From an uncultured Anaerolineae bacterium (GTDB taxonomy: Bacteria; Chloroflexota; Anaerolineae; J036; Brachytrichaceae): a stretch of 64,000 bases of DNA. Where the stretch lies: NCBI GenBank assembly GCA_937959265.1, contig CALGMA010000012.1, positions 1-64,000 of the forward strand, given 5' to 3'. This document shows, in pieces, positions 46,538-54,683 of this stretch (the first letter of the stretch is position 1; each line of letters begins with the position of its first letter). The translations under genes were made by a program, and so were the position numbers. Under the pieces are notes generated by a model that had not been told where the DNA came from, made no database searches, and was given only the letters and a program-made list of their open reading frames with translations.

Positions 46538-47383
46538 ATGACCAACCCCATCCTTGTCGTCGGCTGCGTCTCGTTAGACACTTTGCACATCGGCGGGCAC
46601 ACCTATCAGACCATCGGCGGTGCCGGCCTTTATACCGCGTTGGCAGCGCGGTGCGCCGGTGTACATGCCACGCTGCTCGGACCTCGGCCCAGGCGGCTCT
46701 CTCCCTTGCTGGCGACGGTTGCCAGGCGGCTCGACTGGATCGGCCCCGAAGTTCCGCCGGATGCGCTGCCGCACCTTGAGATCGTGCATCACGGCGAAGG
46801 TCGGGCGACGCTGGTCGGCGCATCGTGGGGCGCAGAATCGCAACTGACGACCGAATATTTGCCCGATGACCTCTCACGCTACGCATTCGTGCACATCGCC
46901 GCGCTCAGCTCGGCGCATAAGATGCTCGACTTCCTGCACGTGTGCCGTGAGCGCGGCGCGCGGCGGATCAGCGCCGGCACGTATTACCGCATCGTGCAGA
47001 ACGAGCCGGCTACCGTGCGCGCCATCTTCGAACAAGCCGACCTGTTCTTCATGAACGAGAACGAGGCGATCGGCTTGTGGGGATCGCTGCGGGTAGCCGG
47101 CCGCGTCTCCACGCGCACCCGCGAGGGTGCCCTGCTGTTCATCACCTTCGACCGGCGCGGCGCGATCGTGATCGCCGGAGACCAGGCCACGCCGCTCCCC
47201 GCCGATCCGGCGGACGAACTCGACCCGACCGGCGCCGGCGATACCTTCTGCGGCGCGACGCTGGCTGGCCTGGCGCGCGGCGAAGATCCGGTTACCGCCG
47301 CTTCGCATGCGACCGTGCTGGCGGCGCGCAAGATCGAACACGTCGGGCCTGCGTTTCTGCTGGGGTTGCCCTTGCTTGAGTGA
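46538..47383 (+). CDS. PfkB-family carbohydrate kinase
   Basis: This 281-aa ATP-dependent kinase is shorter than ribokinase. It opens with VVGCVSLDTLHIGG and YQTIGGAGLYTALAARCAG (first PfkB motif). The catalytic DPTGAGDTFCGA places the general base Asp at about residue 235. The N-terminal lid is reduced, as in nucleoside or small-sugar kinases, so the substrate is open. It diverges from the folate gene. Confidence 0.9.
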   Translation: MTNPILVVGCVSLDTLHIGGHTYQTIGGAGLYTALAARCAGVHATLLGPRPRRLSPLLATVARRLDWIGPEVPPDALPHLEIVHHGEGRATLVGASWGAESQLTTEYLPDDLSRYAFVHIAALSSAHKMLDFLHVCRERGARRISAGTYYRIVQNEPATVRAIFEQADLFFMNENEAIGLWGSLRVAGRVSTRTREGALLFITFDRRGAIVIAGDQATPLPADPADELDPTGAGDTFCGATLAGLARGEDPVTAASHATVLAARKIEHVGPAFLLGLPLLE

Positions 47384-47405
47384 GTAGGCAGGCCGACTGC
47401 TGTAT

Positions 47406-47435
47406 TTGACGGTTGTTGGCGGTTTATCGTAGACT
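47406..47435 (+). promoter_or_regulatory. Sigma70-like promoter upstream of the DUF3298 gene
   Basis: TTGACG (47406-47411), an 18-bp spacer and TAGACT (47430-47435). It would start transcription near 47442 with a leader of about 80 nt ahead of a gene that has its own ribosome binding site. Confidence 0.5.
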
Positions 47436-47524
47436 CGTAGAGAAAACGCGCGTCGCCCGACGTAGAATCCCCGTGTTCCGCGAACCCGTCTGCGAGCCCA
47501 TCTATTGAAAGGAAATCCGACGCC

Positions 47525-48370
47525 ATGAATACTGTTTCACGTTCGATACTTGCTTCGCTCAAGGGATTCGGCCTTTGCGCGATTGTCGCTGCGCTCATCG
47601 TCGGGGCGTCGCCCGTGACCACGGCGCACATGCAGGGCGACTCGCCTTTGCCTACGCCGCCCCCACCGACTGCCGCGCCTGAACCGACGCCGGAGCCTAC
47701 GGTCGCGCCTACACCTGCCCCACGCCCGTCACAGACCATCCCAACGCCCCGGTTGGTGACGCGACGTATCCAGGAGAAAGATGCGGCTGCTGGATACGAG
47801 ATAGACATGCGATATGCGGTGGTGAACCGGCCGGCGGATGTCTGGCTACCCTTCAATGCCCTCAGCGAAGCCCAGGCGCGCGAAGCCATTGCCAGCTTCA
47901 AGGCCGAAGTCGCTGCAATGGGCGTCGTCACACAGGCGCCCGTGCCGACCAGCACGCTCTCGTCGCAGTGGGAGGCTTTCCGCGCCACACGCGACTTCAT
48001 CAGCATTCGCTCAACTTACAGCGTGTACATGGCAGGCGCAGCGCATCCGACCTCGTTTACTCGTGTGATCAACTTCGATCCGCGCACAGGCCGGAATCTC
48101 GACCTGGCCGACTTGTTCCGCCCCGGCGTGGACTATCTCGGCGCGATCTCGGCCTACTGCGTGGAAGCGCTGCGACGAAAGGACGTGCTTATCTTCCCTG
48201 AAGGCGCCGAGCCTAAGCCGGAGAACTATGCGAATTGGAACGTCGGGCGCAGGAACCTGGTGATTACGTTCGACGTGTATCAAGTCGCGCCCTACGCGGC
48301 TGGGCCGCAGGAGTGCCAGATGCCGCTGAGCCGGCTGCCCCGCCTGCTGGCCAACCCAAGTCGCTGGTGA
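47525..48370 (+). CDS. Exported DUF3298-domain protein
   Basis: The 281-aa product has a signal peptide (about 1-38), a Pro/Thr/Glu linker (about 40-75) and a C-terminal domain (about 80-278) resembling DUF3298, the domain of the anti-sigma factor RsiV. Hallmarks: TRVINFDPRTGRNLDLADLFRP, then a NWNVGRRNLVITFD strand and YQVAPYAAGPQECQMPLS. RsiV binds lysozyme; no anti-sigma helix or sigma factor gene is seen here, so that role is not implied. A ribosome binding site (AAAGGAAA) precedes the ATG. Confidence 0.85.
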   Translation: MNTVSRSILASLKGFGLCAIVAALIVGASPVTTAHMQGDSPLPTPPPPTAAPEPTPEPTVAPTPAPRPSQTIPTPRLVTRRIQEKDAAAGYEIDMRYAVVNRPADVWLPFNALSEAQAREAIASFKAEVAAMGVVTQAPVPTSTLSSQWEAFRATRDFISIRSTYSVYMAGAAHPTSFTRVINFDPRTGRNLDLADLFRPGVDYLGAISAYCVEALRRKDVLIFPEGAEPKPENYANWNVGRRNLVITFDVYQVAPYAAGPQECQMPLSRLPRLLANPSRW

Positions 48371-48386
48371 TCTCTCCAAAAGGTTT

Positions 48387-49760
48387 CTACGAAGTGGCGC
48401 AGAAATCGCGCACCACTTCGTAGAGCACACGCGCGCCCCAGGCCAGCGCGGAGATTGCCACGCGCTCGTCGTGGCCGTGTACCATCTCGAAGAAACTCTC
48501 GCCCGGCGCGAACTGCATTGGCGAGAAGCCGTAGCAGATCGCGCCGAGCTTGGCGACGTGCTTGGCATCGGTTGCGCCGGTCATCATGTAGGGCAGTGTG
48601 ATGCCCTGCGGGTCGTGCTGTTTCAGCGTGCGCTCGATCAGTTTGAACAGCGGTGTGTCGAAGGGAAACTCGAGTGCGTCGCCGCTGCTGTCCACTTGAA
48701 ACTCGACCGGCAGGTCGCTGCCCAGCGACTGGCGTAGCGCCTCGATCAGCGCGTCGGGCGTGGAGCCAGGCAGGGTGCGGCAATCCAGGGTGGCTTCGGC
48801 GGACGAGGGCACGACGTTAGTTTTGTAGCCGGCGCGCAGGACTGTGGGCACGACGGTGTCGTGCGTGACGGCGTATAGTTCTGCGGCCAGTCCGGGATCG
48901 CCTACGAGGTGGTGCAACGGCACCTCGCGCAGCGCATCCATATCCAGCCAGGCGCGCAGGGCGATGCCTTGCCCGCCGCCGATGCCTTCGGCCAGGCCGG
49001 CGATGAATGCGCGCGACGTGGGGGTGATGCGCGCCGGCAGCCGCATGCGCGCTAGCTTGTCCAAGGCGCGCGAGAGGTGCATCACCGCGTTATCGGCTTG
49101 CGGGACGCTGGCATGGCCGGGCCGGCCGCGCGCGACCATGCGCATCCACACGTTGCCCTTCTCTGCCGTCTGGATCGGGTAGAAACAACGACTGCCAAGG
49201 TGCAAGCTGTATCCGCCGAACTCGCTTAGCGCGTATTCAGCCCGTAGCAAATCCGGGTGCTTCTCGACCAGGATACCGATTCCCTGGTTGGTATCCGCCT
49301 CCTCGTCGGCGGTGGCTGCCAAAATTAAGTCGCGTCGCAGGGCCAACTCTCCCTGCCGACTTGCCTGTGCGGCCGCAAGGAATACGGCTAACTGCATGGC
49401 GGTGATGCCTTTCATATCGAGCGCGCCACGGCCATACACGAAGCCATCCTTGACCTCGCCACCGAAGGGATCCATTGTCCAGCGTTCGCGCTCTACCGGA
49501 ACCACGTCGGTGTGCGAATAGAGCAACAGCGGTGCGGCGCTGCCGTCGCCCTTGAGGCGCGCGATCACGTTGCCGCGTTTCGGCGCGGTCTCGATGACGA
49601 CGGGTTCGATGTCCGCTGCACGCAGAACGCGCGCGAGATACTCGGCGGCGAGCATTTCGTTGCCTGGCGGGTTCGAAGTGTCCAGGCGGATCAGGTCGCG
49701 CAGGTAGCGCACAACGTCGTCGGCGAGGGACTGCCAATTCGGGGGCGGCGGGATGGACAT
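48387..49760 (-). CDS. M20-family metallopeptidase
   Basis: The 457-aa di-zinc amidohydrolase/peptidase (ArgE/DapE/CPG2 group) has the metal ligands in LLLYSHTDVVPV (His, with catalytic Asp two residues on), GRGALDMKG (bridging Asp), TADEEADTNQG (Glu pair) and the C-terminal MMTGATDAKH. A dimerisation domain is at about 200-330. Likely role: release of amino acids from peptides or acyl-amino acids. ATG 49760 is chosen because SIPPPPNWQ leads into the family; TATACT lies 9 nt upstream. Confidence 0.93.
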   Translation of the reverse strand: MSIPPPPNWQSLADDVVRYLRDLIRLDTSNPPGNEMLAAEYLARVLRAADIEPVVIETAPKRGNVIARLKGDGSAAPLLLYSHTDVVPVERERWTMDPFGGEVKDGFVYGRGALDMKGITAMQLAVFLAAAQASRQGELALRRDLILAATADEEADTNQGIGILVEKHPDLLRAEYALSEFGGYSLHLGSRCFYPIQTAEKGNVWMRMVARGRPGHASVPQADNAVMHLSRALDKLARMRLPARITPTSRAFIAGLAEGIGGGQGIALRAWLDMDALREVPLHHLVGDPGLAAELYAVTHDTVVPTVLRAGYKTNVVPSSAEATLDCRTLPGSTPDALIEALRQSLGSDLPVEFQVDSSGDALEFPFDTPLFKLIERTLKQHDPQGITLPYMMTGATDAKHVAKLGAICYGFSPMQFAPGESFFEMVHGHDERVAISALAWGARVLYEVVRDFCATS

Positions 49761-49769
49761 GCATTCGTA

Positions 49770-49775
49770 AGTATA
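49770..49775 (-). promoter_or_regulatory. -10-like hexamer TATACT for the M20 peptidase gene
   Basis: TATACT on the minus strand ends 9 nt before the ATG at 49760. Confidence 0.4.
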
Positions 49776-49817
49776 GCGGGCTAGAATCGAGCGCATCCTT
49801 GTGCGAGAGGTCTTACG

Positions 49818-50261
49818 ATGCAGACTGCCCTTCAAATCACGCGCACCGAATTCCGCGGCCGCGCTGAGCGCTTGCTAGAACACATCCGAGCACAAAAGCT
49901 GAGCGGCGTCGTGCTCTTCGATGGCGCGTATGTGCATTACTTCTCCGGCTTCGCGTTCATTCCCACCGAGCGACCGATCGCGTTCGTGATGAATGCGCAG
50001 GGGGAGCAGGCGATGTTCGTGCCACGGCTGGAGCTAGAACACGCGCGCGCCCAAACCGGCATCGAGCGCGTGGAGCACTACGTCGAGTATCCCTATACAC
50101 CGCATCCGGCGCATGTGCTGGCCTCACTTTTGGCCGAGATGGGCATTGGGCAGCGGATCGGTGCGGATAGTAATGGCTATCCGTGGATCTTTGGCTATCG
50201 CGGGCCGGCGCTGAGCGAGATGACCGGCGCGGAGGTCGTGCGGGTGACGGCGTTCGTTTAA
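49818..50261 (+). CDS. M24-fold protein, N-terminal half (split by in-frame TAA)
   Basis: The 147 aa cover the creatinase/prolidase N-terminal domain (LLEHIRAQKLSGVVLFDGAYVHYFSGF and onward to EVVRVTAFV). Translation stops at TAA 50259-50261; the same frame then continues through Asp-Ile into the catalytic domain at 50268. In homologues this linker is uninterrupted, typically Phe-Val-Glu-Asp, so a single GAA to TAA change explains the break. GAGAGG lies 7 nt before the ATG. It may be a broken gene, a sequencing error, or two subunits made by reinitiation. Confidence 0.75.
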   Translation: MQTALQITRTEFRGRAERLLEHIRAQKLSGVVLFDGAYVHYFSGFAFIPTERPIAFVMNAQGEQAMFVPRLELEHARAQTGIERVEHYVEYPYTPHPAHVLASLLAEMGIGQRIGADSNGYPWIFGYRGPALSEMTGAEVVRVTAFV

Positions 50262-50267
50262 GACATA

Positions 50268-51011
50268 ATGATGATCAAAAGTCCGGCCGAGATCGCGCTG
50301 ATCAAGGAGAGCGCCAAGTGGGGCAACTTGGCGCACCGCTTGCTGCAGCGCTACACGCGCCCCGGCGCAACCGAAACCGAGGTGAGCCTGCGCGCCGGCC
50401 AGGAAGCCACGCTGGCCATGCTCGAAACGCTTGGGCCGCTGTATGCCTCGCGTAGCCTATATGGTGACGGCGCATCCGCCGGCTATCGGGGGCAGATCGG
50501 CCGCAACGCGGCCATTCCCCACGCCCTGGCCAACAACATCACCTTCCAACCAGGGGACGTGCTGGTCACCGGCGCCGGCGCCCCGATGTGGGGCTATAAC
50601 AGCGAACTCGAGCGCACCATGGCGATCGGTAGCCTGACGGATGAACAGAAGCGCATGTTCGATCATATGGTGGCGCTGCAGGATCTGGCCATCCGGTCGC
50701 TGCGACCAGGCGTTAAATGTTCGGATGTAGATCGCGCCGTGCGCACCTACTTCGAACAGCACGATCTGATGCCATACTGGAAGCATCATACCGGCCACGC
50801 CATTGGCCTGCGCTACCACGAAGCACCCTTCCTGGACGTGGGCGACGACACCGAGATCAAGCCGGGCATGGTGTTTACCGTGGAGCCGGGGCTATACGCT
50901 GCACACCTGGGTGGCTTTCGTCACTCCGATACCGTCGTCATCACCGAGGACGGCTACGAGATCATCACCTACTACCCGCGCGATCTGGCGAGCCTGACCA
51001 TCCCGGCCTAA
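50268..51011 (+). CDS. M24-fold protein, C-terminal pita-bread domain
   Basis: The 247 aa form the whole M24 catalytic-type domain, in the same frame as the N-terminal half, 6 nt after its stop. His motifs (HHTGHAIGLRYHEAP) and VEPGLY are kept. Metal-binding positions are altered: the usual first Asp region reads VTGAGAPMWGYNSELERT (Asp absent, second Asp now Glu), and the last Glu (typically RxED) is Ser in RHSDT. This suggests a metal-free creatinase-like or inactive member, not a true Xaa-Pro peptidase. There is no ribosome binding site before ATG 50268. Confidence 0.78.
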   Translation: MMIKSPAEIALIKESAKWGNLAHRLLQRYTRPGATETEVSLRAGQEATLAMLETLGPLYASRSLYGDGASAGYRGQIGRNAAIPHALANNITFQPGDVLVTGAGAPMWGYNSELERTMAIGSLTDEQKRMFDHMVALQDLAIRSLRPGVKCSDVDRAVRTYFEQHDLMPYWKHHTGHAIGLRYHEAPFLDVGDDTEIKPGMVFTVEPGLYAAHLGGFRHSDTVVITEDGYEIITYYPRDLASLTIPA

Positions 51012-51051
51012 TCTGCGCCATACATCCAGCTTCTCTACAACGCCACGCAAT

Positions 51052-51079
51052 TTGACACGTGGTGGGGATGCGACAAAAT
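51052..51079 (+). promoter_or_regulatory. Sigma70-like promoter of the peptide-type ABC operon
   Basis: TTGACA (51052-51057), a 16-bp spacer and CAAAAT (51074-51079), followed by a leader of about 100 nt and AGGAGG before ATG 51186. Confidence 0.5.
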
Positions 51080-51185
51080 GGTACACACCACAAGCGCGCC
51101 GTCTGATCACCGATGACTCCCTGACCTGAGCAAAGCGGCACGCCGGCAATCCCGAAGAAGCAAACAGTCTGAGGAGGCAAAACCC

Positions 51186-52802
51186 ATGAGTCAATCGTCC
51201 CGTTCAACCCCCCTTCGATTGACGGCAGCGTTTGGTCTGGCGCTGACGCTCGCGCTTGCTGCATGCGCAGCACCACCCCAGGCAGCGCCGCCTCCGGCGC
51301 AACCGTCCGCTGAGGAAGCCAAGCCGGCTGAAACCGCTGCCCCTGCGCCTGGCCAACCCAAGCCTGGAGGCACGTTGCGCGTCGGCACGAACCAAGATGC
51401 CATTGGCTTCGATCCGCACCTGACTAACGCCACCGCCTCGTATCGCATCTTGGAGAACGTCTACAGCTCACTGCTGCGTTTCAAGCCGAACCTGGAGATC
51501 GCGGGCGATCTGGCCGAGAGCTACCGCGCCATTGACGCCACCACCTGGGAGTTTAAGCTGCGGCAAGGCGTGAAGTTCCACAGCGGCAAGCCACTGACCT
51601 CGGCCGATATCAAATACTCGCTCGAGCGGATCAAGGATCCGGAGGTCAAATCGCCGCGCAGCTCACAACTGGCGCCCATCGTCGCGATTGAGACGCCGGA
51701 TGACTACACCGTCATCATCAAGACCGAGAAGCCGTTCGCGCCGCTGCTCGCTGTGTTGGCCGACCGCACCATGGCCATCGTCAACAAAGATTTCATCGAA
51801 GCGAACGGTGGCAAGCTGGACAACGTGGCCGACGGCACCGGTCCGTTCAAGCTCAAGGAGTGGGTACCCAATACGCGCACGGTGCTCGAGAAGAACCCGG
51901 ACTACTTCATCCCCGGACAGCCCCTGCTCGACGAGGTGATCTATCAGCCGATTCCCGATGACACGGCGCGCAGCACTGCTGTACGCACCGGTACCGTGGA
52001 CTTCATCGAGTACGCGCCGCCGAAGGATCTGGAATTGCTGCGCGGCGATGGCAACATCGTGATCACCGGCGAAGGTAACAATAATGTGCGCTTCCTGGCC
52101 TTCAACACGACGCTCAAGCCGTTCGACAATCCCAAGGTGCGCCAGGCCATCGCCTGGGCGGTAGATCGCGAGGCGGTGTTGCAGGCTGCTGTGAACGGCG
52201 CCGGCACACCGCTATACGCCGGCCCATTCCTGCCGTCCTTCTGGCCAGGATTACAAGAGCCGGTCTACAAACGCGATCTGGAGAAGGCGAAGCAGTTGCT
52301 GGCCGAGGCCGGCTATCCCGATGGCTTCACCGCCAAGTTGAAGAACACGCCCACCTATAGTTTCCTCGGCAACGCCGGCATCGCTGTCCAGGAGCAACTG
52401 AAAGAGATCGGCATCAACTTGGAGATCGAATCGCTGGAGTGGAGCGTCTTCCTGAAGGATTACCTCGGCAAGAACTTCGAGGCGGTTGTCAGCGGGTACA
52501 GCGCCTTTGCCGATCCGCACACGCCGCTCGACGGCACCTACGTTACGGGCCGCCAGAACAACTTCATGAGCTACAGCAATCCGAAGTTCGATGAGCTGGT
52601 TGCCCAGGGCGCGCAGGAAACCGATCAGGCCAAGCGCGCCGAGATCTATCGCGAGGCGCAGCGCATCCTGCTCGAGGATTCGCCGATGGTCTTTCTATAT
52701 GCGGCGAACGAATATGAGGCCATGCAGAACTACGTCAAGGGCTACGAGCATTATCTCAACGGTTCGCACGTATCGTTCCGCCAGGTCTGGCTCGACAAGT
52801 GA
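51186..52802 (+). CDS. Peptide-type ABC transporter solute-binding lipoprotein (DppA-like)
   Basis: This family 5 extracellular binding protein has 538 aa. A lipobox (LAACAA near residue 22) and an Ala/Pro linker precede the domain (about 60-538). Typical blocks are TLRVGTNQDAIGFDPHL, VYSSLLRFKPNLEIAGDLAESY, WEFKLRQGVKFHSGKPLTSADIKYSLER and NPKVRQAIAWAVDREAV. The ligand may be an oligopeptide, but family members also bind sugars and nickel. It is first in an operon with two permeases, with a strong ribosome binding site. Confidence 0.95.
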   Translation: MSQSSRSTPLRLTAAFGLALTLALAACAAPPQAAPPPAQPSAEEAKPAETAAPAPGQPKPGGTLRVGTNQDAIGFDPHLTNATASYRILENVYSSLLRFKPNLEIAGDLAESYRAIDATTWEFKLRQGVKFHSGKPLTSADIKYSLERIKDPEVKSPRSSQLAPIVAIETPDDYTVIIKTEKPFAPLLAVLADRTMAIVNKDFIEANGGKLDNVADGTGPFKLKEWVPNTRTVLEKNPDYFIPGQPLLDEVIYQPIPDDTARSTAVRTGTVDFIEYAPPKDLELLRGDGNIVITGEGNNNVRFLAFNTTLKPFDNPKVRQAIAWAVDREAVLQAAVNGAGTPLYAGPFLPSFWPGLQEPVYKRDLEKAKQLLAEAGYPDGFTAKLKNTPTYSFLGNAGIAVQEQLKEIGINLEIESLEWSVFLKDYLGKNFEAVVSGYSAFADPHTPLDGTYVTGRQNNFMSYSNPKFDELVAQGAQETDQAKRAEIYREAQRILLEDSPMVFLYAANEYEAMQNYVKGYEHYLNGSHVSFRQVWLDK

Positions 52803-52884
52803 TGCGGCGTGCTTCTTTTTGGAGGGGCAGTGATGCGGGCGACTCTGCAGGGTCGCTCTTGCACCCTCATCGGCGAAAGCATTC

Positions 52885-53835
52885 GTGACGCGTTATATCG
52901 TCCATCGCTTGCTCGTCGCCATCCCGGTTGTGCTCGGCGTGAGCCTGTTTACGTTCGGGCTGGTGCGCTGGATTCCGGGTGATCCCATCCTGGTCATGCT
53001 CGGCCCGGATGCCCTCGGCGCAGACGTCGAGGGCATCCGTCGGCTATACGGCCTGGATCGTCCCTGGCCGGCGCAATACGTCGAATGGCTGACCAACGTC
53101 CTGCGCGGTGACTTCGGACAATCCATCCGCACGCGCATGCCGGTTGGCCAGTCTATCCTGCAGCGACTGCCGGTGACGATCGAGCTGACCTTACTATCAC
53201 TGCTGCTGGGTCTGATCCTGGGCATTCCACCGGCCGTCCTGGCTGCGACGCATCGCGGCAAGGCTACGGACGCCATCGTCGGCGTTATCTCGCTGTTGGG
53301 CATCAGCGTCCCGGGCTTCTGGCTGGCGATTTTGCTCATGCTGCTCTTCTCGCTCCACCTGCGCCTGCTGCCCTCCATCGGCTATGTGCCTCTGTACGAG
53401 AGCGTGGCCGGTAACCTGCGCCATCTGCTCTTGCCGGCGCTGGGCCTGGCGCTGCCGTTGGGTGCGACCATCATGCGCTTCATGCGCTCGTCGCTGCTGG
53501 AGGTGTTCGGGCAGGATTACATCCGCACCGCGCGTGCCAAAGGACTCACGCAGGCGAAGACGGTGATGAAGCATGCCGTGCGCAACGCGCTGATTCCGAT
53601 CATCACCGTCATTGGCATCCAGGTGGGGCGCTTGCTGGGCGGAGCGGTCATCATTGAGCAGATCTTTGCTCTGCCCGGGCTGGGCCGTCTGGTCTTCGAC
53701 GGCATCTCCACCCGAGATTACCCCATCGTGCAGGGCACCGTGTTGGCGTTCACCGTGATCTTCATCCTGATCAACCTGCTAGTAGACGTGTTGTATAGCG
53801 TCATTGATCCACGGATCAGGCTATCCGCTCGATGA
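52885..53835 (+). CDS. Peptide-type ABC permease (DppB-like)
   Basis: The 316-aa protein has six membrane helices, the N-terminal IVHRLLVAIPVVLGVSLFTFGLVRWIPGDP typical of DppB/OppB, and the EAA loop YIRTARAKGLTQAKTVMKHAVRNALIP. GTG start. Its stop overlaps the start of the next permease gene (ATGA), so the two are coupled. Confidence 0.95.
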   Translation: MTRYIVHRLLVAIPVVLGVSLFTFGLVRWIPGDPILVMLGPDALGADVEGIRRLYGLDRPWPAQYVEWLTNVLRGDFGQSIRTRMPVGQSILQRLPVTIELTLLSLLLGLILGIPPAVLAATHRGKATDAIVGVISLLGISVPGFWLAILLMLLFSLHLRLLPSIGYVPLYESVAGNLRHLLLPALGLALPLGATIMRFMRSSLLEVFGQDYIRTARAKGLTQAKTVMKHAVRNALIPIITVIGIQVGRLLGGAVIIEQIFALPGLGRLVFDGISTRDYPIVQGTVLAFTVIFILINLLVDVLYSVIDPRIRLSAR

Positions 53836-54671
53836 ATTCGCCCCTTCGCCGTGCGCTCTACCGCGCCATCCGCAGCCCACAATTTATCATCGGTGCGGCG
53901 TTGGTGACGTTGTTCGTGTTGACGGCTGTGCTCGGCCCGGTGCTCTCGCCCTACAGCCCCACGGCGCAAAAGATGAGCTTGCGGCTGAAGCCACCCAGCG
54001 CCGAGCATGTCCTCGGCACGGACGACTTCGGGCGCGATGTGCTCAGCCGCATCCTGCACGGCGCGATGCCGTCGCTACAGGTGAGCGTGTTGTCCGTCGC
54101 CGGCTCGCTGGTCATTGGCGTGATCATCGGACTGGTCGCCGGCTATCGCGGCGGTTGGACGGACACGCTATTGATGAGCCTGATGGATGTGTTGCTCGCT
54201 TTCCCGGCGGTGCTGCTGGCCATCGCCATCCTGGCCGTGATGGGCACAGCGCTGAGCAACGTCATCCTGGCCATTGCGATTGTCAACCTGCCGACCTTCG
54301 CCCGGTTGGCGCGCGGTTCGACTCTGGCAACGCGCGAGTTATTGTATGTCGAAGCAGCGCGCGCGTTGGGCGTGCCGCCGGTCGCGATCATGTGGCGACA
54401 CATTCTGCCCAACATCGCCGCGCCGCTCATCGTACAAACCTCGCTCACCATCGCCGCCGCCATCTTGATCGAGGCTGCGCTGAGCTACCTCGGCCTTGGT
54501 ATCCAGCCGCCGGCGCCGTCGTGGGGCAACATCCTGTCTTCGACTTATGGCTTCATTCAGACCAATCCATGGCCGTCGGTGTTCGCCGGCGCGGCCATCG
54601 CCTTGGCCGTGCTCGGCTTCAACTTGCTGGGTGATGGGCTGCGCGACGCGCTCGATCCGACGACGCGTTAG
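53832..54671 (+). CDS. Peptide-type ABC permease (DppC-like)
   Basis: The 279-aa protein has the OppC N-terminal segment, six helices, the HVLGTDDFGRDVLSRILHGA motif and the EAA loop YVEAARALGVPPVAIMWRHILPN. It forms the pore with the preceding permease. No DppD/DppF ATPase genes follow: the next gene is convergent. The ATPases must be encoded elsewhere. Confidence 0.95.
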   Translation: MNSPLRRALYRAIRSPQFIIGAALVTLFVLTAVLGPVLSPYSPTAQKMSLRLKPPSAEHVLGTDDFGRDVLSRILHGAMPSLQVSVLSVAGSLVIGVIIGLVAGYRGGWTDTLLMSLMDVLLAFPAVLLAIAILAVMGTALSNVILAIAIVNLPTFARLARGSTLATRELLYVEAARALGVPPVAIMWRHILPNIAAPLIVQTSLTIAAAILIEAALSYLGLGIQPPAPSWGNILSSTYGFIQTNPWPSVFAGAAIALAVLGFNLLGDGLRDALDPTTR

Positions 54672-54683
54672 CCCGTCTATTGG

